Shown in pieces: positions 40,949 to 49,315 of a stretch of 64,000 nucleotides of DNA. Source of the stretch: a virus. The notes beneath the pieces are model-generated. The model searched no databases and was not told where the DNA came from. It saw only the letters and a program-made list of their open reading frames with translations. Position 1 is the stretch's first letter; each line of letters starts with the position of its first letter. Made by a program: the position numbers and the translations under genes. The stretch is from positions 1 through 64,000 of the IMG/VR virus record IMGVR_UViG_3300027797_000025. The stretch is one strand, 5' to 3'.

Positions 40949-41781
40949 TTACAGGCTTACCCCTACAAGTGTTACAGGAGATGGCTAGACGCACCCGTAA
41001 TCGGGGCGCTAGGCACCTTTATACAGAGTTGGGGGTTGCCCGAAATAAAGTTCAGGCGGCCATAACCTACTTACGTAATATCGGGGCAATTGAGACAAGT
41101 ACCGTAAAGTTCGCAAATGGTAGCCCTATTAAGAGCATTAATATCACGGATCTGGGTAACGAATTGCTGGGACATACTGTTGGTACATACAGTGGTACAT
41201 ACATACAGCAATCTGAGCAGAATAGCTATATACCCAATATAGCTTATTCATATATAAGTAAACCGAATAGCGAACAGGGTTCGCGGGAGGCACACATGAG
41301 TGAGTATTACTACGATGAGGATGAGCGCTTAGAGGCGCAACGCAAGTTCCGCGAAAAACAACATACTGAAAAAGTAGGGGCGCATGAGGAGAGGCGTCAA
41401 CAGAGAATGGTTAAGCGCAGTCAATCTAACGCGGTTAGTTGGTCTTCTACAGATTCCGCATTTGAGTTTGCCGAGCAGATGCACAGCCTGTGGCACATTA
41501 AGCCTTGGCAAGTGACCCGTAGCCGTTTTAGGTATGCCCTTGACGCTAAACGTAAAGAGTTCAACACTGATGGTTCTATTGAGCTGGAGATGATGAAGTT
41601 ATTTTTTAGTCAGATCAAGCACGAAACAAAGCTCATAGATCCTGAGATTGTTTGGAAACGTTTTATTGTTCAGTTCCATAACTTGCTTACCGAGGTTCAG
41701 CGTTCTAAGGTTACTACCGAAGAGATTGAAGTTATTAAAGAGAAGGCCAAGCGTTCTTTGGAATGGATGGATAATGTTTAA
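40945..41781 (+). CDS. Replication initiator candidate (lambda O-like layout)
   Basis: This 278-residue protein uses GTG 40945 overlapping the previous stop. The first 70 residues form a winged helix (LQVLQEMARRT, ARNKVQAAITYLRNIGAIE). The middle (75-115) is a linker whose DNA holds repeats and two perfect dyads, and the C-terminal half is helical and basic. The gene is followed at once by a DnaC-like ATPase, as lambda O is followed by P. By this layout it should bind its own gene and recruit the loader. The family itself is not recognised. Confidence 0.65.
   Translation: MITGLPLQVLQEMARRTRNRGARHLYTELGVARNKVQAAITYLRNIGAIETSTVKFANGSPIKSINITDLGNELLGHTVGTYSGTYIQQSEQNSYIPNIAYSYISKPNSEQGSREAHMSEYYYDEDERLEAQRKFREKQHTEKVGAHEERRQQRMVKRSQSNAVSWSSTDSAFEFAEQMHSLWHIKPWQVTRSRFRYALDAKRKEFNTDGSIELEMMKLFFSQIKHETKLIDPEIVWKRFIVQFHNLLTEVQRSKVTTEEIEVIKEKAKRSLEWMDNV
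41170..41284. other. Candidate replication origin inside initiator gene
   Basis: The stretch holds three copies of a (G)ACATAC(A/T)G motif (41171-41179, 41181-41192, 41193-41208), the 8-bp perfect dyad AGCTATAT/ATATAGCT (41224-41244), an AT-rich run and the 6-bp dyad GCGAAC/GTTCGC (41270-41284). Iterons, dyads and AT-rich DNA inside an initiator gene match the lambda ori pattern. It is a prediction from layout only. Confidence 0.5.
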
Positions 41782-42463
41782 ACTTGATGAGTTAAAAATT
41801 CGTCGTCGTTCATGGGTTCAAATGGCCAACGTACCAACCGCACGTCTTGGTTGGACTTTAGAAGACTGCACTGAGGTTAACGATGAAGACCTCACCATGA
41901 TTAGAAAATGGCTAGACGCCGTTAAGAATAAAAAAGTAATTAGGGCTGTTGGTTCAAACGGGTGCGGTAAAGGACTTATGTTCTGGGGCACGCCAGGGCA
42001 CGGTAAAACCACTTTAGCTTTATCAGTTATACAAGAGGTAATGGCTACATTCCCCCTTGATGCGTTTGATGTTAAAGATAACGGCCCTTTAATTCGCCCT
42101 TGTTATTTTGCAACGTTCAACGCCATCTTAGATTTAAAGGGGGCTATGATGGACGGCCCAACTGACGACCAAGAGGTTGTTTACTCAGGAATGCTTGGGG
42201 AATGCCGAAATGACGCTTATAACATCAGAATTCTTGTTATAGACGATGTTGGCAAAGAACATGCTAGTTTGAGCGGGTGGCAAAAAAATATGTTACATCA
42301 CGTTTTACGTACCAGATTTAACAACGGATTGCCTACTATTGTTACCACTAACATTGAGTTAGAAGATTGGGCAGGTCTATACGGTGACGCTACAGAAAGT
42401 TTTGCCAACGAAGCCTTTGGCTACCTCCCTATTACTTCTAAGCGTGGGGACTTACGACGATGA
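41774..42463 (+). CDS. DnaC-like AAA+ helicase loader
   Basis: This 229-residue protein starts at ATG 41774, eight bases before the previous stop. It carries Walker A GTPGHGKT (72-79) and Walker B ILVIDDVG (153-160), with a sensor-like IVTTNIELEDW around 192-202. Loaders of this type place DnaB helicase on the melted origin. The frame is open further upstream, but the ATG that overlaps the initiator gene gives the natural N-terminus. It is coupled to the next gene by ATGA. Confidence 0.88.
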   Translation: MFKLDELKIRRRSWVQMANVPTARLGWTLEDCTEVNDEDLTMIRKWLDAVKNKKVIRAVGSNGCGKGLMFWGTPGHGKTTLALSVIQEVMATFPLDAFDVKDNGPLIRPCYFATFNAILDLKGAMMDGPTDDQEVVYSGMLGECRNDAYNIRILVIDDVGKEHASLSGWQKNMLHHVLRTRFNNGLPTIVTTNIELEDWAGLYGDATESFANEAFGYLPITSKRGDLRR

Positions 42464-42777
42464 GGGAGCAAAACGTGAGTCAACCAACTAATCGTTTAGT
42501 ACAGGTATTTTTAAGTCAAGCTCAAATACCAGGCCCTGGGATCTTTGAAGTAAGTGCTAACGATGTTGGTGCTTTAAGATGTACTTGCCCTGGATACAAC
42601 GCTCGCAAGTCTTGTAAACATACAAAGTTTGTACAGACTCGAATTGATAAAAATAACGGAAGCTACCCGTTAGAAATATCAAGCCGTGCTACAAAAGAAG
42701 ACGCTTTAAAAGCAAAAGGGTCAAACGATGAGTTTCGTGACTTTGTAATTAGGTTTGGAAAAATAGAGGTTTACTAA
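42460..42777 (+). CDS. SWIM zinc finger protein
   Basis: This 105-residue protein has CTCPGY...SCKH, the CxC-x8-CxH SWIM finger (C41, C43, C52, H54), which binds zinc and often DNA or protein. ATG 42460 overlaps the previous stop; GTG 42475 behind AGGGAG is an equally good start. Placed between loader and helicase, it may help primosome assembly; this is inference. Confidence 0.82.
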   Translation: MREQNVSQPTNRLVQVFLSQAQIPGPGIFEVSANDVGALRCTCPGYNARKSCKHTKFVQTRIDKNNGSYPLEISSRATKEDALKAKGSNDEFRDFVIRFGKIEVY

Positions 42778-43184
42778 TGCTCAAAGGGGATATCAGTAAT
42801 GAGCTCCCGCAAAGAATAATAGTAGTAGCCGACGTATTCTTAAATGTAGAGCGAATTGTAAAAAAGAAATTTAAAGTTTTCCCTGTTGTTACAGTTAATA
42901 AAAGTACTAGACGGGAAATATTAAGTTATTTGTTTTTATTAACTAGCAGGCGCGGGGTAACTCTTGAGCTTGTTTCATTTGATTTATCTGAAGAAGAACT
43001 AAACGAGGTCATGCTTGTGCTTGACAAGATGGGCACTAACCCATTTAGATATTGCACTACATACGATAGGTTTGAGCAGTTAGTTATTGAGCTTCCGTAT
43101 AGACCCGAAGTTATAGGCGTGTTAGATTTACCAACTCGTTTGCTACGATATGGACACTGGGGATTGGACTTCAATAGCTTATGA
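42777..43184 (+). CDS. Hypothetical protein of replication operon
   Basis: This 135-residue protein is coupled by TAATG on its 5' side and ATGA on its 3' side. Alternating strands and helices (RIIVVADVF, REILSYLFLLT, VTLELVSFDL) suggest a small alpha/beta domain. It lacks any visible catalytic motif. No family is recognised. Confidence 0.72.
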   Translation: MLKGDISNELPQRIIVVADVFLNVERIVKKKFKVFPVVTVNKSTRREILSYLFLLTSRRGVTLELVSFDLSEEELNEVMLVLDKMGTNPFRYCTTYDRFEQLVIELPYRPEVIGVLDLPTRLLRYGHWGLDFNSL

Positions 43185-44407
43185 ACAACGACGCAAGATT
43201 AATTAGTAAGATCGTTGAAGATAAAAACATAGGTGCTGCATTAGAGCGCAATGTAAACGAGCACTGGTTTGCTGATGTAAACGACAAGAAAATGTTTCGT
43301 TTTTTACACGATCATTACACTAATTATCAAGAGTGCCCAAGTCTTGACGTTATACTTGAAAACTTTCCAACTTATAAAACATTAGGTATCCAAGACCGTA
43401 TTGATTATTTAATTGATAGGGCTGTTGAAAGCCGTCGCAAAGCCTCTGTCATTAAAACCATTGATGAGGTTTTATCTTCTATTGAAAAAAACCAAGACCA
43501 TGAAGGCGCTATTATTTCTATGGAGCGCGGGTTAATTAGGTTAGAGGAAGAGGGCCTTACTAGATCTAATGATTTAGAAATTACAGATGCTGCTAAGCAC
43601 GCCAAAGAGGAGTACGAGTTTCGCAAAGCAAACCCAGGGTTACTTGGGTTGGCTACAGGGTTTCCTACTATGGATGAGGCAACCTCTGGTTTACAGCCAG
43701 GTCAGCTAATTGTTATTGTTGCTCCACCAAAAACTGGTAAATCAACTTTGGCGTTACAGATTGCCTTAAATGCGCACCTAAATGGCAAAGTTCCAATGTT
43801 CATGTCATTTGAGATGAGCAACTCTGAACAAAAGTCTCGGTACTACGCAATGCGGGCTCGAATATCTCACCGCAGGCTTATGACGGGCACCTTGAACCCT
43901 GATGAAGAAACACGCTACTTTAAGATTGTTGAAAGCATTGAGCGTATGAATGAGCGGTTCTGGTTTGTTGATTCTTCTGGCGGTCAAACAGTTGGCGCCG
44001 TAACAAGTAAAGTACAGAGCAAAAATCCAGATATTGTATTTATTGACGGCACCTATTTAATGATTGATGAGCAGTCTGGTGAGTCAAACACTCCTCAGGC
44101 TATTACTAACATCACTCGGTCTCTAAAACGTTTGGCGCAGAAGATTAACAAGCCTATTGTTATCTCTACTCAAGCTCTTACTTGGAAGATGAAGAAGGGG
44201 CAGGTAACCGCCGACTCTATTGGTTACTCATCTTCTTTCCACCAAGACGCAGACGTTATCTTTGGTCTACAACGAGAAGATGAGAATGTAGATGACACCC
44301 GTTTGCTTCGTGTTGTTGCTAGCCGTAACGGTGGGCTTAGCGAAGTGTCTCTGATGTGGGATTGGAATACAGGGCACTTCCGCGAGATTAGCGATGATGA
44401 CCTATGA
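43181..44407 (+). CDS. dnaB: Replicative DNA helicase, DnaB type
   Basis: This 408-residue protein has a short N-terminal domain, a linker, and the RecA-like motor with Walker A PPKTGKST (182-189), MFMSFEMSN (motif H2-like) and IVFIDGTYL (Walker B region). It unwinds DNA ahead of the polymerase and binds primase. The motif I and later KINKPIVISTQ segments match the family. It is coupled to loader and primase genes in one operon. Confidence 0.92.
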   Translation: MNNDARLISKIVEDKNIGAALERNVNEHWFADVNDKKMFRFLHDHYTNYQECPSLDVILENFPTYKTLGIQDRIDYLIDRAVESRRKASVIKTIDEVLSSIEKNQDHEGAIISMERGLIRLEEEGLTRSNDLEITDAAKHAKEEYEFRKANPGLLGLATGFPTMDEATSGLQPGQLIVIVAPPKTGKSTLALQIALNAHLNGKVPMFMSFEMSNSEQKSRYYAMRARISHRRLMTGTLNPDEETRYFKIVESIERMNERFWFVDSSGGQTVGAVTSKVQSKNPDIVFIDGTYLMIDEQSGESNTPQAITNITRSLKRLAQKINKPIVISTQALTWKMKKGQVTADSIGYSSSFHQDADVIFGLQREDENVDDTRLLRVVASRNGGLSEVSLMWDWNTGHFREISDDDL

Positions 44408-45330
44408 CAATAGAAGAGATGACCGATACGTTATCTCGCCTCGGCATTGAGGTATTAGATACTCGCGGGGATGAGATTAACGGTTATTGTGCCGCGCACG
44501 AGCAGCGTACAGGCCACATAGACCATAACCCTTCTTGGTGGATTAACTCTGACTCAGGCGCCTTTATTTGCTTCTCCTGCGGTTGGAAGGGGAACCTTTA
44601 CTCACTAGTTAGCTATATACAAGATATTGAGTACGCAAAGGTTGGGGATTGGTTAGGTTCTGCCGCTAGTCTTACTGCTCGCTTTAGTAGATTAACAAAC
44701 GCTATTAAGCGCAAGCCTATTGAGGATGTAACAGTTGTTACTGAGTCAATGTTATCTGCTTACACACAGCCTCCAGAGTATGCGCTTGAGGTTCGTGGGT
44801 TATCTACAGAGAGCTCTGCTAAGCACGGGCTTTTATGGGATGAGCGCGCTGGTAACTGGGTCATTCCTATTAGAGAACCCTTAACAGGTACTCTATTAGG
44901 ATGGCAAGAAAAAGGATTCTCTCACCGCTATTTTAATAATAGACCTGTAAAAGTAAAAAAAAGCGGTAGTTTATTTGGGTATGAGCATTACAAAGGTGGA
45001 GACATGATTGTTGTTGAGTCCCCGCTGGATGTTGTTAGGCTTAGTTCTATCGGTATTGAAGGCGCAGTTGCGACCTATGGGGCCATAGTGTCTGCCGCCC
45101 AATTCAATCTAATACGTGGCGCCGATAGGATTATTTTTGCTATGGATAACGATGACGCTGGAAAAGCGTCATCTCAAGCCTTACTCGAACTGTGTAAGCA
45201 AATGGGTGTAGAGTGCTGGTTATTCAATTACAGCGGTATTGATTTAAAGGATGTAGGCGGCATGAGTAGGTCAGAGGCTTTGACTGGATTGTCTACTGCA
45301 CGCCATCAGTTACGAGGAGTAGCAAAATGA
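44404..45330 (+). CDS. DnaG-like primase
   Basis: This 308-residue protein begins with a CHC2-like zinc finger (GYCAAHE ... FICFSCGWKGN, around 29-63) and has a Toprim domain with IVVESPLDVV (about 202-211) and FAMDNDDAGK (about 247-256). It makes RNA primers for lagging-strand synthesis. It is shorter than cellular DnaG, lacking a large helicase-binding domain, as in many phages. It is linked to helicase and kinase genes by ATGA overlaps. Confidence 0.9.
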   Translation: MTIEEMTDTLSRLGIEVLDTRGDEINGYCAAHEQRTGHIDHNPSWWINSDSGAFICFSCGWKGNLYSLVSYIQDIEYAKVGDWLGSAASLTARFSRLTNAIKRKPIEDVTVVTESMLSAYTQPPEYALEVRGLSTESSAKHGLLWDERAGNWVIPIREPLTGTLLGWQEKGFSHRYFNNRPVKVKKSGSLFGYEHYKGGDMIVVESPLDVVRLSSIGIEGAVATYGAIVSAAQFNLIRGADRIIFAMDNDDAGKASSQALLELCKQMGVECWLFNYSGIDLKDVGGMSRSEALTGLSTARHQLRGVAK

Positions 45331-45857
45331 TTATTGGGCTTTCAGGGTACGCGCAATCAGGCAAAGACACTTTGGCTGGGATGCTTATTGGCCTTCACAA
45401 ATATGAGAACAGATCTTTTGCTGACCCTATACGTAAGTTGTTGTATGAAACAAACCCTTTAGTAAAAGATGAATATAGGGTTAAAAGTGTTGTTGATGCG
45501 TACGGCTGGGACAAAGCTAAAGTAGAGTTTCCAGAACTTAGAGGCCTTCTTCAAACTTTAGGAGTTGGTGCGCGTACTGTGTTTAATGACCAGTTTTGGG
45601 TAGCTCAAGGGTTAGCTGGTTTATCTGCTGGTGACAAAATTGTTATTACTGACGTTAGATTTCCAAATGAAGCGGACGCTATAAAAGATTTAGGCGGTCA
45701 AATCTGGCGCGTTAAACGTTTTGGTGTTGACGCTGTTAATGAGCACGTCTCTGAGACTGCTATGGACGGTTACAAAGTTGACCAGATTTTTATAAACAGC
45801 GGTTCTATTGAAAATCTTATGGCTTTGTTGCAGGCTCGCATGAGGCAGTTTGTATGA
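45327..45857 (+). CDS. Deoxynucleoside monophosphate kinase
   Basis: This 176-residue protein has P-loop GYAQSGKDT (6-14) and the DVRFPNEADAI segment of phage dNMP kinases. It raises dNMPs to dNDPs for phage DNA synthesis. Length and motif spacing are normal. It lies directly after primase, in keeping with nucleotide supply. Confidence 0.88.
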   Translation: MIIGLSGYAQSGKDTLAGMLIGLHKYENRSFADPIRKLLYETNPLVKDEYRVKSVVDAYGWDKAKVEFPELRGLLQTLGVGARTVFNDQFWVAQGLAGLSAGDKIVITDVRFPNEADAIKDLGGQIWRVKRFGVDAVNEHVSETAMDGYKVDQIFINSGSIENLMALLQARMRQFV

Positions 45858-47443
45858 CTTTTACTGGCACCCTTCTCCCTTACCAGCCTGAGGCAGTAAA
45901 CCTCATGTGCGAACGTGCTCGCATGCTTGTTGCTTACGACCTTGGGCTGGGAAAGACAGTGCTTACCATTGCCGCCCTAGAACGGCTTATGGATGAGGGC
46001 AAAATTAAAGAACCAGGCCTTATAATCTGCTTATCTTCATTGAAATATCAGTGGGCTAATCAGATTGAGAAATTTACAGATGGAACTTCTAAAGCTTTGG
46101 TCATTGACGGAACACCGAAGAAAAGAAAAGAACAGTACGCCGAAGCTATGGACTGGCGGACTAGCGGGGTTGATTACATTGTGCTTAACTATGAGCAAAT
46201 TGTTAACGACTGGGACCAAGTACGACAGCTCCCGCGAGGATTTGTCGTGCTTGACGAAGCAACCGCTATCAAATCTTTTAAATCAAAACGATCCAAAGCA
46301 GTAAAGAAATTAGTTAATACCCCCTTTAGATTTGCTTTAACGGGCACGCCTATAGAAAACGGCAAACCAGAAGAGCTTTACTCAATTATGCAGTTTGTAG
46401 ATGCAAGTGTTCTCGGGCGCTTTGATATATTTGATTCCGCTTTTATTGTTAGAAACTCTTGGGGCGCCCCTCAATATTATAGAAATTTAGATACTCTTCA
46501 TACAAAGATGAAAGAGGCTTCTGTTCGTAAAGCTCAAAAAGATCCAGATGTCGCCCCCTACTTGCCAGACACTATTCACAACGATCCAATCAAAATTAAT
46601 TTTGATCGTAAGTGTTCAAAGCTATACTCTCGAATTGTTGACGACTTACTATTTGATTTAGACGAAGCTCAAGCTTTATTTGGCTCATCCTTCAACGTGC
46701 TATCTCATTATGGGTACTCTTCTCAGCGCGGCGGGCCTGCGGAAGAAATGCGCGGTAAGATTATGTCTAAGATTGGGGCATTAAAGATGCTCTGTTCCCA
46801 CCCTGACCTTCTTCGCACCAGCGCATTTAAATTTAATTTGCAAATGGGTGAAGGCTCTTCTTACGCAAACGATTTGAATAGCTCTGGCGCCATAGACGGC
46901 GTTATTACCTCTCCCAAATTAGATTATCTTATTCAATATGTTAAAGAGTTTCTTGAACAGGACGACGCAAATAAAGTAGTTATTTTTGCTACATACGTAG
47001 ACATGCTTGACAAGATTGCTGAGGCGCTTGGCCCTGATCAGTGTCGGTTATACTCAGGAAAGTTAGATGCCAAAACTAAAGAGGAGAATAAAATTGCTTT
47101 TAACACTGATCCTAGTATTCGGGTGCTTATTTCTTCAGATGCTGGCGGTTATGGTGTGGATTTACCTGCGGCTAATCTCCTCGTCAACTACGACTTACCA
47201 TGGTCATCAGGAGCCGCCGTCCAAAGAAACGGACGTATAAAAAGAGCGTCTTCCGTTTGGCCGTCTATTGTTATTCAAGATCTGTTAGTTGAGGGGTCTA
47301 TTGAGATCCGCCAATATGAGTCTTTACAACAAAAAAGCTCAGTAGCTGACGCTATTCTTGATGGTGAAGGCTTAGATAAAGACGGCGGAGTGCCTTTAAG
47401 TGTTGGGGGCCTTAAACAGTTTTTAGCATCAGCTATAATTTAA
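45854..47443 (+). CDS. SNF2-like/DEAD helicase
   Basis: This 529-residue protein is a superfamily 2 ATPase: motif I DLGLGKT (about 32-38), motif II LDEATAIK (about 134-141), motif III LTGTPIENG, and motif VI VQRNGRIKRA near the C-terminal end (about 456-465). Such phage enzymes remodel DNA-bound proteins or help replication and repair. It closes the first replication operon; no clear terminator follows. Confidence 0.88.
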   Translation: MTFTGTLLPYQPEAVNLMCERARMLVAYDLGLGKTVLTIAALERLMDEGKIKEPGLIICLSSLKYQWANQIEKFTDGTSKALVIDGTPKKRKEQYAEAMDWRTSGVDYIVLNYEQIVNDWDQVRQLPRGFVVLDEATAIKSFKSKRSKAVKKLVNTPFRFALTGTPIENGKPEELYSIMQFVDASVLGRFDIFDSAFIVRNSWGAPQYYRNLDTLHTKMKEASVRKAQKDPDVAPYLPDTIHNDPIKINFDRKCSKLYSRIVDDLLFDLDEAQALFGSSFNVLSHYGYSSQRGGPAEEMRGKIMSKIGALKMLCSHPDLLRTSAFKFNLQMGEGSSYANDLNSSGAIDGVITSPKLDYLIQYVKEFLEQDDANKVVIFATYVDMLDKIAEALGPDQCRLYSGKLDAKTKEENKIAFNTDPSIRVLISSDAGGYGVDLPAANLLVNYDLPWSSGAAVQRNGRIKRASSVWPSIVIQDLLVEGSIEIRQYESLQQKSSVADAILDGEGLDKDGGVPLSVGGLKQFLASAII

Positions 47444-47476
47444 AGCATTTACACCCAACAACCTACACAGAGAAGG

Positions 47477-47488
47477 TATAATTGTTCA
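47477..47488 (+). promoter_or_regulatory. Leaderless promoter, TATAAT-N6-ATG
   Basis: A perfect TATAAT (47477-47482) lies six bases before ATG 47489. The nearby AGAAGG is too far and overlaps the -10 context, so it is unlikely to serve translation. Confidence 0.6.
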
Positions 47489-47641
47489 ATGCCTAACGCA
47501 CCTAAGACCCCTACGCGTACTATCCGCGTACCTGATGACCTATGGCTTGCTGTTCAAAAAAAAGCTGCTAAAGAAGGCGTCACAGTTACTAGTGTCATTA
47601 TTAAAGCACTAGCGGCTTATATTGCTGAGGTTGACAGCTAA
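47489..47641 (+). CDS. Small ribbon-helix-helix regulator
   Basis: This 50-residue frame runs from ATG 47489 to TAA 47639-47641. TRTIRVPDDLWLAVQKKA followed by VTVTSVIIKALAAYI is the ribbon-helix-helix pattern of CopG/Arc/MetJ repressors: one strand that enters the major groove, then two helices. It appears leaderless and sits at the junction of two replication operons, so it may regulate them or itself. Confidence 0.82.
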   Translation: MPNAPKTPTRTIRVPDDLWLAVQKKAAKEGVTVTSVIIKALAAYIAEVDS

Positions 47642-47683
47642 CCTTTAAAGCATTAAGTTATTCTTCTAGTTAAAGGGGATAAC

Positions 47684-48085
47684 ATGGAAGACCAAGAACT
47701 TAAAAATACTATTCGTCAATATCTTATGCTCAAGGACGAACTTGATTTAATTACCAAGCGTCAAACAGAAATTAAACAACGACTTATTACAGTTGTAGAC
47801 GCAGTAGAGGCCGATGATCGAGGCCATCGCATACTTACAATCACTGATGAAGTTACAGGAGATGTAACTCTTACACGTCAACGCCGTGTTTCTAAATCAC
47901 TTGACATGGATGTTGCAGAAGAAATTCTTACTAAAAAAGGCATCAAAGATTTTTGCATAAAAATGGTTCCTACTATTGATGAGGGAGCTATCATGTCTGC
48001 GTTTTATGAAAACTATTTAACAGAAGAAGATATTGACGCTATGTTTCCCTCTAAAGTATCGTACGCATTTTTATTGGATAAGTAA
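47684..48085 (+). CDS. Hypothetical coiled-coil protein
   Basis: This 133-residue protein starts behind AAAGGGGATAAC. Residues 1-45 form an N-terminal helix/coiled coil (LMLKDELDLITKRQTEIKQ), and an alpha/beta C-terminal half with DFCIKMVPTIDEGAIM follows. The general shape recalls phage nuclease inhibitors or recombination partners, but I cannot assign it. It overlaps the next gene by one base. Confidence 0.72.
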   Translation: MEDQELKNTIRQYLMLKDELDLITKRQTEIKQRLITVVDAVEADDRGHRILTITDEVTGDVTLTRQRRVSKSLDMDVAEEILTKKGIKDFCIKMVPTIDEGAIMSAFYENYLTEEDIDAMFPSKVSYAFLLDK

Positions 48086-48555
48086 TGTCAGATGAGATAG
48101 ACAAGTTATTTGAAGATCTGGATTCTTATTACCCTAACAGCAAACGTAAAAGAAAGCCGTTGGTAGAGAAGGCTCCAGAAGTAAAACTAGATCTACACTG
48201 GGATACTAAGCCTTATAAAAAAACTTTGCCTAACGGCAATGAGGTAGAGATGTTTACTATTGGGCCCCTTGCTGCGGCCCTAGGTCGTCCAGTTATTACT
48301 ATCCGTACTTGGATAAAAGAGGGGTACTTACCCGCCTCACCATATAGACTTCCCGCTAAGAAGGACTCTAAGGGGGATGACCATCAAGGCCGTAGACTTT
48401 ACTCTAGGGCTATGGTGGAAGCAGTAATTCGGTTGTTTGATTCGGCTGGACTTCTAAACATAAAACGTATAGAATGGTCTGCACACCGACAGCTCAGCAA
48501 TGAGATAGCCGAGGCTTGGAATAACATCCGAGCAAACGAAACTAAACCAAACTAA
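48085..48555 (+). CDS. MerR-like helix-turn-helix protein
   Basis: This 156-residue protein has a MerR/excisionase-type winged helix around residues 55-120: FTIGPLAAALGRPVITIRTW, IKEGYLPASPYR and, after a loop, RRLYSRAMVEAVIRLF. No effector domain follows. It may bind phage DNA for control of replication or late genes. It stands two genes before the polymerase. Confidence 0.8.
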   Translation: MSDEIDKLFEDLDSYYPNSKRKRKPLVEKAPEVKLDLHWDTKPYKKTLPNGNEVEMFTIGPLAAALGRPVITIRTWIKEGYLPASPYRLPAKKDSKGDDHQGRRLYSRAMVEAVIRLFDSAGLLNIKRIEWSAHRQLSNEIAEAWNNIRANETKPN

Positions 48556-48575
48556 AATAAAAGGATGATAAACAA

Positions 48576-49244
48576 ATGGCAGTAAACAGAACAGATGAGT
48601 ACGTAGCAGAGAACGACGAGTTTTCTAACACAGCAATTGAAGACCGACCAGCCCAGAGCACAAGCTCAGTAATTCAATCTGGTTGGGAAGCCGCAGATAA
48701 AGCATCTGCACCAGCAGGCGGTTACCCAGTTGAATTTAAATTCAACGATGGTGACTTTCAAGTAATTAAATTCCTTGACCAAGATGGCCCGTTCGCCATC
48801 TATAAGCAGCACTTCTTGTCACAAATTACATCAGGTAAGCGTTCATTCATTTCACTAGGTGCTAATGACCCGTTGTGTGTAAAGATTGGCAGTAAGCCTG
48901 AAGATAAAAAAGCATTTACAGTTGCTAACCTCAGCGCACCTGGTGGCCCGCAGCGTCAAATGCTTATTGCAAGCCCACGTTTGTACAAATCACTACATGC
49001 CGCACACTTCTCCCCAGCAGGGCCTTTAACAAAGAACTACTGGGCAGTTAGTCGTACAGGCAAGATGCAATCAACTGTGTACCATATTAATCCAGTTAAG
49101 CCACGTGACCTCGCTGAGGACTGGGGCATTACAGATGAAGAGGCAATTGAAAAAGCAATTGCTGCAATGGTGCCGTTTGAACGCTCCGCTATCAAGGAGC
49201 CAACTTGGGAAGAACTAGAAGCAGTTGCTTCTTCACTTCTTTAA
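48576..49244 (+). CDS. Putative single-stranded DNA-binding protein
   Basis: This 222-residue protein starts behind AAAAGGATGAT. The core (about 50-180) is beta-rich with aromatic positions (FQVIKFLDQDGPFAIYKQHF), consistent with an OB-type fold. Place just before DNA polymerase, its strong hairpin terminator and its high-expression codon use fit an abundant single-strand binding protein. There is no acidic C-tail of cellular SSB type. This is inference, not a clear family match. Confidence 0.55.
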   Translation: MAVNRTDEYVAENDEFSNTAIEDRPAQSTSSVIQSGWEAADKASAPAGGYPVEFKFNDGDFQVIKFLDQDGPFAIYKQHFLSQITSGKRSFISLGANDPLCVKIGSKPEDKKAFTVANLSAPGGPQRQMLIASPRLYKSLHAAHFSPAGPLTKNYWAVSRTGKMQSTVYHINPVKPRDLAEDWGITDEEAIEKAIAAMVPFERSAIKEPTWEELEAVASSLL

Positions 49245-49258
49245 TAAATAGTTCGCTG

Positions 49259-49294
49259 AAAGGCTAGGGCCTATATCCCCTGGCCCTAGCCTTT
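49259..49294 (+). terminator. 13-bp hairpin terminator before DNA polymerase
   Basis: AAAGGCTAGGGCC (49259-49271) and GGCCCTAGCCTTT (49282-49294) pair perfectly across a 10-base loop. Only a weak CGGCTTT follows. It probably lowers transcription into the polymerase gene after the abundant upstream product. Confidence 0.72.
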
Positions 49295-49315
49295 CGGCTT
49301 TATAAGGGGTGCATC

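Noticed and set aside
41648-41773. Longer N-terminus for the DnaC-like loader
   Set aside because: The extension overlaps the initiator gene out of frame, is hydrophobic/basic nonsense-like and has no ribosome site; ATG 41774 fits the loader family.
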